64,000 bases of DNA, from positions 248,001 through 312,000 of the forward strand of contig NZ_FWFU01000002.1 in the NCBI RefSeq assembly GCF_900172255.1, read 5' to 3'. The notes below the pieces were generated by a model, which ran no database searches, was not told the origin of the DNA, and saw only the letters and a program-made list of their open reading frames with translations. Below, one piece after another: positions 43,680-52,446 of the stretch. How positions within the stretch are numbered: position 1 is the first letter of the stretch; every line of letters starts with the position of its first letter. The stretch is from Roseovarius halotolerans (GTDB lineage: Bacteria; Pseudomonadota; Alphaproteobacteria; Rhodobacterales; Rhodobacteraceae). A program made the translations under genes and the position numbers.

Positions 43680-45200
43680 ATGAGCAGCACCAAACCCGTT
43701 GTCCTGTGCATTCTCGACGGCTGGGGCCTGTCGGAACGCCAAGAGGCCAACGCGCCGGTGCTGGCCGATACCCCGCATTTCGACCGCCTGATGGCCACCT
43801 GCCCCCATGCCACGCTGATTACCCACGGGCCGGATGTGGGCCTGCCGACCGGGCAGATGGGCAATTCCGAGGTCGGGCATACCAATATCGGCGCGGGGCG
43901 CGTGGTGGCGATGGACCTGGGACAGATCGACCTTGCGATCGAGGATGGCAGCTTTCGCCGCAATGCCGCCTTGCAGGATTTCATCGCCCGGATGAAGGAA
44001 ACCGGCGGCACCGCGCATCTGATGGGGCTGGTGTCGGATGGCGGGGTGCATGGACATATCGACCACATCGTCGCCGCCGCCCGCGCGCTGGCGGATGAAG
44101 GGGTGCCGGTTGTCCTGCACGCGCTGACCGACGGGCGCGATGTGCTGCCCAAATCGACCCGCAGCTATCTGGAGCGGCTGGAGCCCCGGCTGGGCGAGGG
44201 CGTCACCATCGCCACGGTGATCGGGCGCTATTTCGCAATGGATCGCGACAACCGCTGGGAGCGGGTGGAAGAAGCCTATCAGGCGATGATCCACGCCAGG
44301 GGGCCGCGCGCCGGCACCGCGCGCATCGCCGTGACCAATGCCTATGCGCGCTCGGAAACCGATGAATTCGTCAGCCCCACAGTGATCGGCGATTATGCCG
44401 GGGCGCGCGATGGCGACGGGTTCTTCTGCCTCAATTTCCGCGCCGACCGCGCCCGAGAGATCCTGAGCGCCGTGGGCGACCCGGATTTCGACGCCTTCGA
44501 TGCCGCACCGCGACCGGATTGGGCGGCGATGCTGGGGATGGTGGAATATTCCGATGGCCACAACCGATATATGCGCACGGTCTTTCCGGCGCGCGAAATC
44601 GTCAACACGCTGGGCGAATGGGTCGCCAAGCAGGGCAAGCGGCAGTTCCACCTGGCCGAAACCGAGAAATACCCGCATGTGACCTTCTTCCTCAATGGCG
44701 GCAAGGAAGACGCGGAACCGGGCGAGGAACGCTACATGGCGCCCTCGCCCAAGGTCGCGACCTACGATCTGCAACCCGAGATGAGCGCCGCAGAGGTGAC
44801 CGATCACCTTGTGGGCGCGATCGAGGACGGGTTCGACCTGATCGTGGTGAACTACGCCAACCCGGACATGGTCGGCCATACCGGCGATCTCAAGGCCGCG
44901 ATGGCCGCCTGCGCGGCGGTGGACCGTGGCCTTGGCCGGGTGCTGGAGGCGCTGGAGCGCAAGGGCGGGGCGATGATCGTGACCGCCGATCACGGCAATT
45001 GCGAAATGATGGTCGATCCCGAAACCGGCGGGCCGCATACCGCGCATACCCTGAACCCGGTGCCGGTGATCCTGGTCGGCGGCCCGGAGGGCGCAAGGCT
45101 GCGTTCCGGCCGGCTGGCGGACCTGGCGCCGACGGTGCTGGAGCTGATGGGCCTGCCGACCCCCGGCGAAATGACCGGGCAAAGCCTGTTGCGGACATGA
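43680..45200 (+). CDS. gpmI: 2,3-bisphosphoglycerate-independent phosphoglycerate mutase
   Basis: 506 residues, the usual GpmI length. Interconverts 3- and 2-phosphoglycerate with two Mn ions. The first metal Asp is in VLCILDGWGLSERQEANAP; the nucleophile Ser is in MGNSEVGHTNIGAGRVV; FFLNGGKEDAEPGEER and MIVTADHGNCEMM with the late metal ligands follow. It carries no N-terminal extension. The stop overlaps the ATG of the EnvC-like gene (ATGA). The block gpmI-envC-ctpA-rppH is conserved in alphaproteobacteria. Confidence 0.97.
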   Translation: MSSTKPVVLCILDGWGLSERQEANAPVLADTPHFDRLMATCPHATLITHGPDVGLPTGQMGNSEVGHTNIGAGRVVAMDLGQIDLAIEDGSFRRNAALQDFIARMKETGGTAHLMGLVSDGGVHGHIDHIVAAARALADEGVPVVLHALTDGRDVLPKSTRSYLERLEPRLGEGVTIATVIGRYFAMDRDNRWERVEEAYQAMIHARGPRAGTARIAVTNAYARSETDEFVSPTVIGDYAGARDGDGFFCLNFRADRAREILSAVGDPDFDAFDAAPRPDWAAMLGMVEYSDGHNRYMRTVFPAREIVNTLGEWVAKQGKRQFHLAETEKYPHVTFFLNGGKEDAEPGEERYMAPSPKVATYDLQPEMSAAEVTDHLVGAIEDGFDLIVVNYANPDMVGHTGDLKAAMAACAAVDRGLGRVLEALERKGGAMIVTADHGNCEMMVDPETGGPHTAHTLNPVPVILVGGPEGARLRSGRLADLAPTVLELMGLPTPGEMTGQSLLRT

Positions 45201-46333
45201 GGCTGGGCGCGTTCCTCATCGGCCTCATGATGGCCTCTGGCGCCGTCGCGCAGCCAAGCGGCGACCCGGCCAGCGATGCGCTTGCCGCTGCCGACCGCCT
45301 GGCGCGGGCGGGCGCTTTGCTCGAGGCGACCGAGGGCGCGGGCAACCGCGTCAAGGCGCTGTCGGAGACGATCCGCGCCTACGAGGACGGCTTGCAGGCC
45401 ATGCGCGAGGGGCTGCGCCGCGCCGCGATCCGCGAACAGACGCTGAGCCGCGAGCTGGACGCGCGCGAGGACGAGGTGGCGCGACTGCTGGGCGTGCTGA
45501 TGGCGATGGGCGAGAGCCCCGCGCCGGTCCTGATGCTGCATCCCGCCGGGCCGGTGGGCACGGCGCGTTCGGGGATGATCGTGGCCGATGTCGCGCCAGC
45601 GCTCAATGCGCGCGCCGACACGCTGCGCGTCAAGCTGGAAGAGGTGGGCATGTTGCGGATGCTTCAGCAAAGTGCCGCCGACAAGCTGCACGAGGGGCTG
45701 GAAGGCGTGCAGGAGGCGCGCACCGCCCTCAGCCAGGCGATCGCGGACCGCACCGACCTGCCGCGCCGCTTTACCGAGGATTCGGTCAAGACCGCGCTGC
45801 TCCTTGCCTCGACCGACACGCTCGAGGGCTTTGCCAGCGGGCTCTCCGAGATCGCCGAGAACGAGGCGCCCGGCAGCTTGCCGGGGATCGAGGACCGCAA
45901 GGGAACGCTGGCTTTGCCGGTGGATGGGCGCATCCTGCGCCGCCCGGGCGAGGCCGATGCCGCCGGTATCAGCCGCCCCGGCGTGGTGCTGGTGACCCGC
46001 CCGCGCGCGCTGGTGACCACCCCGACCGCCGCCACCGTGCGCTATCGCGGGCCGCTTCTGGATTACGGAAACGTGATGATCCTCGAACCGCAGTCCGGAT
46101 TTTTGCTGGTGCTGGCGGGGCTCGACGTGGTTTATGGTGAAACAGGTCAGGTACTTCCGGGCGGCAGTCCGGTCGGCCTGATGGGCGGCGCGGATGGCAC
46201 CGAAGACGTGGTGCTGAACGCCGCCGACCAGGAGTCGGGTGCGAGGCAGACCGAAACGCTCTATATGGAGCTGAGAGAAAACAACACTCCGGTGGACCCT
46301 CTGGAGTGGTTCAGGACAGACAAGGATGACTGA
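45197..46333 (+). CDS. envC: EnvC-like murein hydrolase activator with degenerate LytM domain
   Basis: 378 residues. A signal peptide (MRLGAFLIGLMMASGAVA) places it in the periplasm. Residues about 25-215 form a long coiled coil rich in Ala, Glu, Arg and Leu. The C-terminal domain has the LytM/M23 scaffold (RYRGPLLDYGNVMILEPQSG, then GETGQVLPGGSPVGLMGG) but the zinc ligands are missing: the second His pair position reads ILEPQSG instead of I-x-H-x-x-G, and no H-x-x-x-D precedes it. So it should act, like E. coli EnvC, by activating amidases at division rather than cutting the wall itself. The start overlaps the gpmI stop. The next gene, ctpA, is 3 bp downstream. Confidence 0.87.
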   Translation: MRLGAFLIGLMMASGAVAQPSGDPASDALAAADRLARAGALLEATEGAGNRVKALSETIRAYEDGLQAMREGLRRAAIREQTLSRELDAREDEVARLLGVLMAMGESPAPVLMLHPAGPVGTARSGMIVADVAPALNARADTLRVKLEEVGMLRMLQQSAADKLHEGLEGVQEARTALSQAIADRTDLPRRFTEDSVKTALLLASTDTLEGFASGLSEIAENEAPGSLPGIEDRKGTLALPVDGRILRRPGEADAAGISRPGVVLVTRPRALVTTPTAATVRYRGPLLDYGNVMILEPQSGFLLVLAGLDVVYGETGQVLPGGSPVGLMGGADGTEDVVLNAADQESGARQTETLYMELRENNTPVDPLEWFRTDKDD

Positions 46334-46336
46334 CCG

Positions 46337-47677
46337 ATGAAGAAATTCCTGATGGCAGCAGCCGCCGGAACCCTGACCGGAATCATCGTGACCACACAGG
46401 TGGCCGCCCCGCTTCTGGCGCAGGAATCACGCCCCTCGAACGTCTATGAGCAGCTTGACCTGTTCGGCGACATCTTCGAGAGGATCCGCTCGCAATATGT
46501 CGAGGATGTCGACGAATCCGAACTGATCAAGGCCGCGATCAACGGCATGCTGACATCGCTGGATCCGCATTCCAGCTACATGTCGCCCGACGATGCCGCC
46601 GACATGCGGGTCCAGACCCGCGGTGAATTCGGCGGCTTGGGCATCGAGGTCACGCAGGAAGAGGGCTTCGTCAAGGTGGTCTCGCCGATCGACGGCACGC
46701 CGGCCGACAATGCCGGGATCGAGGCGGGCGATTTCATCACCCATGTCGACGGCGAAAGCGTTCTGGGCCTGACCCTCGACGAGGCGGTCGACCTGATGCG
46801 CGGCCCGGTGGGCAGCGAGATCCTCATCACCGTCGTGCGCGAGGGCGAAGCCGAACCCTTTGACGTCTCCATCATCCGCGACACGATCAAGCTTACTGCG
46901 GTGCGCGCGCGCACCGAACAGAACGCCATCGTGCTCAGGGTCACGACCTTCAACGACCAGACCTCGAAGAACCTCAAGAGCGGCCTCGAGGAACAGGCCG
47001 AGGCCGCGGGCGGACTTGAGAATGTCGACGGGATCGTTCTGGACCTGCGCAACAATCCCGGCGGCCTTCTGACCCAGGCGATCAAGGTCTCGGATGCCTT
47101 CCTCGACAAGGGCGAGATCGTCAGCACCCGTGGCCGCAACCCCGAAGAGGGCGAGCGTTTCAACGCCACGCCCGGCGACCTGACCGGCGGCAAGCCGATC
47201 GTGGTGCTGATCAATGGCGGCTCGGCCTCGGCATCCGAGATCGTCGCGGGCGCGTTGCAGGATCATCACCGCGCCATCGTGGTGGGCACCAAGAGCTTCG
47301 GCAAGGGGTCTGTCCAGACCGTGATGCCGCTGCGCGGGGATGGCGCGATGCGCCTGACCACGGCGCGGTATTACACGCCGTCGGGCCGCTCGATCCAGGC
47401 GCTGGGCGTGTCTCCCGACATCGTGGTCACGCAACCGCGCCGCGCGCCCGAGACCGAGGAAAGCGAAGAGCAGACACCGCGCGCGCGCTTCGAGGCGGAT
47501 CTGCGCGGACGGCTGGACAATGACAGCCTGTCCGAGGACGAGGTGCGCCAGATCGAAGAGGAGCGCGCCCGCGCCGAAGCCGCGGCCAAGCTGCGCGAGG
47601 AGGACTACCAGCTCGCCTATGCGATCGACATCCTCAAGGGCTTTACCACGCTGAGCGGCGCGCCGCTGCAGAAGTAA
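46337..47677 (+). CDS. ctpA: Carboxy-terminal processing protease (S41)
   Basis: 446 residues. The N-terminal hydrophobic segment (AAAAGTLTGIIVTTQVAAPL) exports it. A PDZ domain follows at about residues 95-180 (GLGIEVTQEEGFVKVVSPID, then GDFITHVDGESVLGLTLDEA). The S41 core has the nucleophile Ser in NGGSASASEIVAGALQDH and the Lys partner in VGTKSFGKGSVQTV. It trims or degrades periplasmic proteins, including cell-wall hydrolases and their adaptors, which suits the EnvC-like gene 3 bp upstream. The acidic tail (about residues 370-415) is disordered. A strong terminator follows at 47724-47760. Confidence 0.95.
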   Translation: MKKFLMAAAAGTLTGIIVTTQVAAPLLAQESRPSNVYEQLDLFGDIFERIRSQYVEDVDESELIKAAINGMLTSLDPHSSYMSPDDAADMRVQTRGEFGGLGIEVTQEEGFVKVVSPIDGTPADNAGIEAGDFITHVDGESVLGLTLDEAVDLMRGPVGSEILITVVREGEAEPFDVSIIRDTIKLTAVRARTEQNAIVLRVTTFNDQTSKNLKSGLEEQAEAAGGLENVDGIVLDLRNNPGGLLTQAIKVSDAFLDKGEIVSTRGRNPEEGERFNATPGDLTGGKPIVVLINGGSASASEIVAGALQDHHRAIVVGTKSFGKGSVQTVMPLRGDGAMRLTTARYYTPSGRSIQALGVSPDIVVTQPRRAPETEESEEQTPRARFEADLRGRLDNDSLSEDEVRQIEEERARAEAAAKLREEDYQLAYAIDILKGFTTLSGAPLQK

Positions 47678-47723
47678 CCGCCCCGCCGCCCCGCCTTGCG
47701 CGGGCGGTGCGGCCACCGGATCG

Positions 47724-47760
47724 AAACCGTCCGCCATATTCCGGCGGGCGGTTTTCTTTT
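47724..47760 (+). terminator. Intrinsic terminator of the gpmI-envC-ctpA unit
   Basis: A 12-bp stem AAACCGTCCGCC / GGCGGGCGGTTT with one G-U pair and a 7-nt loop, followed by ttttctttt, 46 bp after the ctpA stop. Confidence 0.85.
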
Positions 47761-47858
47761 GCCCCCGGCACCGCTTGGCGGGCGCAGCCGGTTGACCTTC
47801 GCCCGGCGCCGCCGCAAGACTGTCGCCAACCTGTTTCCAGCCCGCAAAGGCCGCGCCG

Positions 47859-48341
47859 ATGACCCCCGACGAGATCGCCCGACTGCCCTATCGCCCCTGT
47901 GTCGGCGTGATGCTGGCCAATCCGGACGGGCATGTTTTCGTCGGCCAAAGGATCGACCGCGACACAAGCGCATGGCAGATGCCGCAGGGCGGTATCGACG
48001 CGGGCGAAGCCCCGCGCGAGGCGGCGCTGCGCGAACTCCGGGAGGAAACGGGCCTCACCCCCGATCTTGTCCGCATCGAGGCCGAGACAAGCGAATGGGT
48101 GCCTTACGAGCTGCCCCATGACCTTGTGCCGCGCATCTGGAAGGGCCGGTTTCGCGGGCAGGAACAGAAATGGTTCCTCATGCGCTTTCTGGGGCGCGAC
48201 ACGGATGTGAACATCGCCACCGAACATCCCGAATTCTCGGAATGGCGCTGGATGGACCCGGCCGATCTGGTGGCCAATATCGTGCCCTTCAAACGCGCCG
48301 TCTATGAGCAGGTGCTGGCCGAATTCGGGGACAAGCTGTGA
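47859..48341 (+). CDS. rppH: RNA pyrophosphohydrolase
   Basis: 160 residues. The Nudix box is complete in [20 protein letters not shown] followed by TGL, and the N-terminal [20 protein letters not shown] plus WQMPQGG and the [11 protein letters not shown] segment are typical of RppH/IalA. It removes pyrophosphate from 5'-triphosphate RNA and starts mRNA decay. Although it lies behind ctpA, a strong terminator separates them, so it has its own promoter or depends on read-through. The stop overlaps the GTG start of the next gene. Confidence 0.95.
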   Translation: MTPDEIARLPYRPCVGVMLANPDGHVFVGQRIDRDTSAWQMPQGGIDAGEAPREAALRELREETGLTPDLVRIEAETSEWVPYELPHDLVPRIWKGRFRGQEQKWFLMRFLGRDTDVNIATEHPEFSEWRWMDPADLVANIVPFKRAVYEQVLAEFGDKL

Positions 48342-48829
48342 TCCGCGCGCTGGTTCTTGCGCTGCTGGCGGGGCTTGGCGCGCCTACCTTCGCGCTGAGC
48401 TGCCTGCCCCACGACATCGCGCGCAGCTATGACGAGGCCGCGCGCGCAGAGGAAGCGTATATCGTGGTGCATGGGGTTCTCGAATTCGACGCCTCCGCCC
48501 TGCCCAAGGTCGACATGAGCCGCCAGCACGAGGTGCCGCCCGATACGCTGATCCCGGCAAGGATGACGGGCAAGGCGCTGTCGCATGACGGGTTCGTCAT
48601 GGATTTCGACCGCGCGATCACGCTCAACGCCCAGTGTTTTGGCCCCTGGTGCGCCGGTGCGGTGCCGGGGACCGAATATCTGGCGTTTCTCGAGCGGCGC
48701 GCGGATGGCTATCGGCTGACGATCAACCCCTGCGGCGGTTTCGGCTTTCCCGAGCCGTCGCCCGAAACGCTGGAACGGGTGCAGGAATGCTTTGACGGCG
48801 GGCCGTGCGACCCTGCGCCCTTGCGCTGA
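48338..48829 (+). CDS. Secreted six-cysteine protein of unknown function, GTG start
   Basis: 163 residues with a signal peptide ending near ...APTFAL-SC. The mature part has six cysteines (22, 100, 105, 132, 151, 157), an even number suggesting three disulfides. A Cys at the very start of the mature chain, a central IVVHGVLEF beta strand and the later cysteines recall netrin/TIMP-like (NTR) domains, but this is only a visual resemblance. The GTG start is inside the rppH stop (GTGA), so translation is coupled. I do not recognise a named family. Confidence 0.7.
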   Translation: MIRALVLALLAGLGAPTFALSCLPHDIARSYDEAARAEEAYIVVHGVLEFDASALPKVDMSRQHEVPPDTLIPARMTGKALSHDGFVMDFDRAITLNAQCFGPWCAGAVPGTEYLAFLERRADGYRLTINPCGGFGFPEPSPETLERVQECFDGGPCDPAPLR

Positions 48830-48862
48830 ACAGAGACGGCGGCGCGTGCGGTCAGAGCGCGC

Positions 48863-48914
48863 TTGCGCAACCGGGTTTGCAAACATAATCTTCCCGGAAC
48901 GCAAACCTGCAAAG
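48863..48914. promoter_or_regulatory. TTTGCAAA-type palindromes upstream of the ScfR-family gene
   Basis: TTGCGCAA at 48863-48870, the perfect palindrome GTTTGCAAAC at 48875-48884, and GCAAACCTGCAAAG at 48901-48914. The related regulator PccR of R. sphaeroides is reported to bind paired TTTGCAAA sites, so autoregulation is likely. Confidence 0.55.
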
Positions 48915-48928
48915 CCGGGATTCCGCCC

Positions 48929-50335
48929 ATGCCGACGCAAAAGCTCTATGCCGGAGCCAAGCTGCGCGAGACGCGCCAGCGGCTCGGCCTGACCCAGAAG
49001 GATTTCGCGATCAAGCTGGGGATCTCGCTGCCCTATCTGAACCAGATGGAGAACAACAACCGTCCGGTCAGCACCACGGTCGTTCTGGCTCTGGCGCAGG
49101 AATTCGGCTTTGACGTGACCGAGCTCAGCACCGGGGATGCCGAACGCATGGTCAGCGACATGCGCGAGGCGCTGGCCGATCCGGTGTTCGGCGACGATGC
49201 GCCGCCGCTGGCGGACCTGCGGCTGACCGCCTCGAACGCCCCGGCGCTGGCGCGTGCCTTCTTGGAACTGCACAGCGCCTATCGCCAGACCCACGAGCGG
49301 CTGGCCAGCCTTGACGAGGCCCTGGGGCGCGAGGATTCCCGCACCCAGCCCAGCCCCTGGGACGAAGTGCGCGACTTCTTTCATTACTGCGACAACTATA
49401 TCGACGCGGTCGATCACGCCGCCGAGCGTTTCGCCCGCCCCACGGGCGAGGGTGCGGCGCGCGGTGCACGCGAGATCGCGCTCGACAAGCTGGCCAGTCT
49501 CGGGGTCAGCGTGGCACATGCGGACAATGGCAAGCTGCGCCATTTCGACCGCGATAACCGGGTCCTGACGCTATCGTCGCGTTCGGAACCCGAAACGCGG
49601 ACCTTCCAGATGCTGCTGCAACTGGCGCTGCTGACGCAGGATCAGTTGCTGGAGGCGACGCTCGATCTGGCGCGGTTTCAGTCCGACGCGGCGCGCGCCA
49701 TCGCCAAGATCGGGCTGGCGAATTATTTCGCGGGCGCAGCGCTGATGCCCTATGGCGCCTTCCTTGCGGCCGCGCAGGAGACCCGCCACGATCTGGAAAT
49801 CCTCGCCAACCGGTTCGGGGCCTCGATCGAGCAGGTCTGCCACCGGCTGTCGACCCTGCAACGTCCCGGTGCGAAGGGGATTCCGTTCTTTTTCGTGCGG
49901 GTCGATCAGGCCGGGACCATCACCAAGCGCCACTCCGCCACGCGGCTGCAATTCGCACGGTTCGGCGGGGCCTGCCCGCTGTGGAACGTGCATCGCGCCT
50001 TCGAGACGCCGGGGCGGTTCCTGCGCCAGCTGGCCGAAACCCCGGACGGCGTGCGCTATATCAGCCTGGCGCGCGATGTCAGCAAGGCGGGCGGCAGTTT
50101 CGGCGCCCCGGTGCGCCGCTTTGCCATCGCGCTTGGCTGCGAGGTGAAACATGCCGACGCGCTGGTCTATGCGGACGATCTGGACCTGACCAACAGCCGC
50201 GCCTTCGAGCCGATCGGCATCTCCTGCCGGATCTGCGAGCGCACCGCCTGTCACCAGCGCTCGGTGCCGCCGCTGGAACGGCGCCTGCAGGTCACACCCG
50301 ACGAGCGCGACGTCCTGCCCTACAGGGTCGGCTGA
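48929..50335 (+). CDS. Short-chain fatty acyl-CoA-responsive regulator, ScfR/PccR family (XRE HTH)
   Basis: 468 residues from the ATG at 48929. The N-terminal XRE helix-turn-helix lies at about residues 10-62 (GAKLRETRQRLGLTQKDFAI, LGISLPYLNQMENNNRPVS). A large C-terminal domain follows (IrrE-like and DUF2083-type) ending with ISCRICERTACHQRSVPPL, the cysteine-containing signature of the family. Members (RamB, PrpR, MccR, PccR) sense acyl-CoA and control propionyl-CoA, glyoxylate or acetate metabolism. Palindromes of TTTGCAAA type just upstream suggest autoregulation. No target genes lie next to it, but pta-ackA and the hot-dog hydratase are in the same window. A hairpin closes the gene. Confidence 0.87.
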   Translation: MPTQKLYAGAKLRETRQRLGLTQKDFAIKLGISLPYLNQMENNNRPVSTTVVLALAQEFGFDVTELSTGDAERMVSDMREALADPVFGDDAPPLADLRLTASNAPALARAFLELHSAYRQTHERLASLDEALGREDSRTQPSPWDEVRDFFHYCDNYIDAVDHAAERFARPTGEGAARGAREIALDKLASLGVSVAHADNGKLRHFDRDNRVLTLSSRSEPETRTFQMLLQLALLTQDQLLEATLDLARFQSDAARAIAKIGLANYFAGAALMPYGAFLAAAQETRHDLEILANRFGASIEQVCHRLSTLQRPGAKGIPFFFVRVDQAGTITKRHSATRLQFARFGGACPLWNVHRAFETPGRFLRQLAETPDGVRYISLARDVSKAGGSFGAPVRRFAIALGCEVKHADALVYADDLDLTNSRAFEPIGISCRICERTACHQRSVPPLERRLQVTPDERDVLPYRVG

Positions 50336-50356
50336 CCGGCTGACGCCAGAATCGGA

Positions 50357-50387
50357 CAGGGGCGCGCGGTCGGCCCGCACGCCCCTG
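50357..50387. terminator. Bidirectional hairpin terminator
   Basis: CAGGGGCG (50357-50364) pairs with CGCCCCTG (50380-50387), with a further inner GCGG / CCGC pairing, followed by ctttgt on the plus strand. It lies between the convergent ScfR and YdcH genes. Confidence 0.65.
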
Positions 50388-50412
50388 CTTTGTCATTCGC
50401 CTTTCCGGCCTC

Positions 50413-50649
50413 TCAGGACGACAGGATCTTGTAGATTTCGTCCTTGAGCACGGCGCGCTGCTTGCGCATCTCGACCGCGATCAGGTCCTCGACCGGCTCG
50501 ACATTGGTTTCGGTGCGGTGAACCTTGCGGTTCAGCTCGTGATACTCCTCGGCGAGACGGGCGAAATGGGCATCGCTCTTCTTGAGGCGCGAGATTTCCT
50601 CGGCCTTGTCAGGGAATTCCTCGTGCAGTTCATGGGGCGTGTGTGACAT
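50413..50649 (-). CDS. YdcH/DUF465 family small protein
   Basis: 78 residues from the ATG at 50649, with GGAGG about ten bases upstream. It is one long amphipathic helical hairpin: EEFPDKAEEISRLKKSDAHF, then ARLAEEYHELNRKVHRTETN and LKDEIYKILSS. This matches DUF465, small charged coiled-coil proteins common in proteobacteria with no assigned function. An FNR-type box lies 62 bp upstream of the start. It is downstream of betA on the same strand but the gap holds that box, so a separate promoter is likely. Confidence 0.85.
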   Translation of the reverse strand: MSHTPHELHEEFPDKAEEISRLKKSDAHFARLAEEYHELNRKVHRTETNVEPVEDLIAVEMRKQRAVLKDEIYKILSS

Positions 50650-50710
50650 TGGTGCGGTTTCCTCCTTCAATGGTGCCAAGCTACGCTAAGGGCCGCACCG
50701 CGCGCCGGCC

Positions 50711-50724
50711 TTGACACGGATCAA
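50711..50724. promoter_or_regulatory. FNR/FnrL-type box TTGACACGGATCAA
   Basis: A 14-bp site matching TTGAy-N4-rTCAA, in the 112-bp gap between the YdcH start and the betA stop. FnrL activates genes under low oxygen in Rhodobacter. Confidence 0.5.
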
Positions 50725-50761
50725 GCCGCGCGCGTCTCTGCGCTGTTTACTGACCCCGTTG

Positions 50762-52420
50762 TCACCGTTGCGCCTGTTGCCAGTCGGGATGCATCCAGGG
50801 CTGGACGTTCTCGGTCGGCAGCGGCGTCGCCCCAAGGACATGATCCGCCACCTTTTCACCCACCATGATCGAGGGGGCATTGAGATTGCCATTGGTGATG
50901 CGCGGGAAAATGCTGCTGTCGGCAACGCGCAACCCCTCGACCCCGATCACCCGCGCCTCGCTGTCGACCACCGCGCCGGGGTCGTCGGCCCGCCCCATCC
51001 GGCAGGTGCCGCAGGGGTGATAGGCGCTTTCCGCATGTTCGCGGATGAAATCGTCGAGCTCGGCATCGCTTTGCACCGCCGCGCCGGGCTGGATCTCGTG
51101 GCGCGAAAACGGCTTGAAGGCGTCCTGCGCGAAAATCTCGCGGGTGAGGCGGATGCAGGTGCGAAAATCGCGCCAGTCGCTGTCTTCGCTCATGTAGTTG
51201 AACCGGATCACCGGATCGTCGCCGGGATCGGCGCTGCGCAGGGTGATCGTGCCGCGCGACTCGCTGCGCATCGGGCCGACATGCGCCTGGAAACCATGCC
51301 CCTCGGCCGCGGCCTGCCCGTCATAACGCACGGCGATGGGCAGGAAATGGAACTGGACATCGGGATAGTCCACCCCCGGCGCCGAGCGCACGAAACCGCA
51401 GCTCTCAAACTGGTTCGACGTGCCCGGCCCCTGGCGGCGAAACAGCCAGTTCGCCCCGACCCAGGCCTTGCCCCAGAGATTCCAGTATTTGTAGAGGCTG
51501 ACCGGCTGGCTGGCGGCCATCTGGATGTAAAGCTCCAGATGGTCCTGAAGGTTCGCGCCCACGCCGGGGCGGTCGGCCAGCACGTCGATGCCATGCTCGG
51601 CCAGATGGGCCGCCGGGCCAATGCCCGACAGCATCAACAGCTTGGGCGAATTGATAGACGAGGCCGCAAGGATCACCTCGGCACGTGCGCGCACGACCAC
51701 GCGCTGCCCCTTGCGCAGGATCTCGACGCCAACGGCGCGGCCCTCCTCGATCACCACCTTCTGCACCAGCGCGCGCAGCAGGTCGCAATGCGCGTGCTTG
51801 AGCGCCGGGCGCAGATAGGCGCTTGCCGCCGACCAGCGCCGCCCCTGCCAGACGGTCATCTCGAAGGGGCCGAAGCCTTCTTGCTGCTCGCCGTTGTAAT
51901 CATCCGTCAGCTGGTAGCCCGCCTGCCCGCCCGCGGCGACAAAGGCGCGCGTCAGCGGATTCGCCATCTTTCCGCGCGACACATGCAGCGGCCCGTCATG
52001 GCCGCGCCATTCAGGATCGCCGCCATGGCCGCCGTCGTGCCAGTTTTCCATGCGCTTGAAATAGGGCAGCACATCGCCATAGCCCCAGCCCTCGGCGCCC
52101 TGGTCGCGCCAATGGTCGAAATCGCGGGCATGGCCGCGCACATAGACCATGCCGTTGATGCTGCTCGAGCCGCCGATCACCTTGCCGCGCGGACAGGCCA
52201 GCCGCCGACCACCCAGATGCGGCTCGGGTTCGGTGCGATAGCCCCAGTCATAGCGGCGCATGTTCATCGGATAGGAAAGCGCACCCGGCATCTGGATGAA
52301 CGGCCCCGCATCGGTCCCGCCATGTTCGATGACCAGCACCGACCGCCCCGCCTCGGCCAGGCGATAGGCCATCGCGCAACCCGCGCTGCCCGCTCCGACG
52401 ATGACGTAATCCGCTTCCAT
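50762..52420 (-). CDS. betA: Choline dehydrogenase
   Basis: 552 residues, GMC-family FAD enzyme. The dinucleotide loop is [20 protein letters not shown] at residues 5-24; [19 protein letters not shown] is the GMC signature 1, [19 protein letters not shown] signature 2, and [12 protein letters not shown] carries the active-site His. It oxidises choline to betaine aldehyde at the membrane, feeding the respiratory chain. It is the last gene of the betI-betC-betB-betA unit; the gap to betB is 26 bp. Confidence 0.95.
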   Translation of the reverse strand: MEADYVIVGAGSAGCAMAYRLAEAGRSVLVIEHGGTDAGPFIQMPGALSYPMNMRRYDWGYRTEPEPHLGGRRLACPRGKVIGGSSSINGMVYVRGHARDFDHWRDQGAEGWGYGDVLPYFKRMENWHDGGHGGDPEWRGHDGPLHVSRGKMANPLTRAFVAAGGQAGYQLTDDYNGEQQEGFGPFEMTVWQGRRWSAASAYLRPALKHAHCDLLRALVQKVVIEEGRAVGVEILRKGQRVVVRARAEVILAASSINSPKLLMLSGIGPAAHLAEHGIDVLADRPGVGANLQDHLELYIQMAASQPVSLYKYWNLWGKAWVGANWLFRRQGPGTSNQFESCGFVRSAPGVDYPDVQFHFLPIAVRYDGQAAAEGHGFQAHVGPMRSESRGTITLRSADPGDDPVIRFNYMSEDSDWRDFRTCIRLTREIFAQDAFKPFSRHEIQPGAAVQSDAELDDFIREHAESAYHPCGTCRMGRADDPGAVVDSEARVIGVEGLRVADSSIFPRITNGNLNAPSIMVGEKVADHVLGATPLPTENVQPWMHPDWQQAQR

Positions 52421-52446
52421 TTCTATTTCCTTTCCGGCGCACCGGT

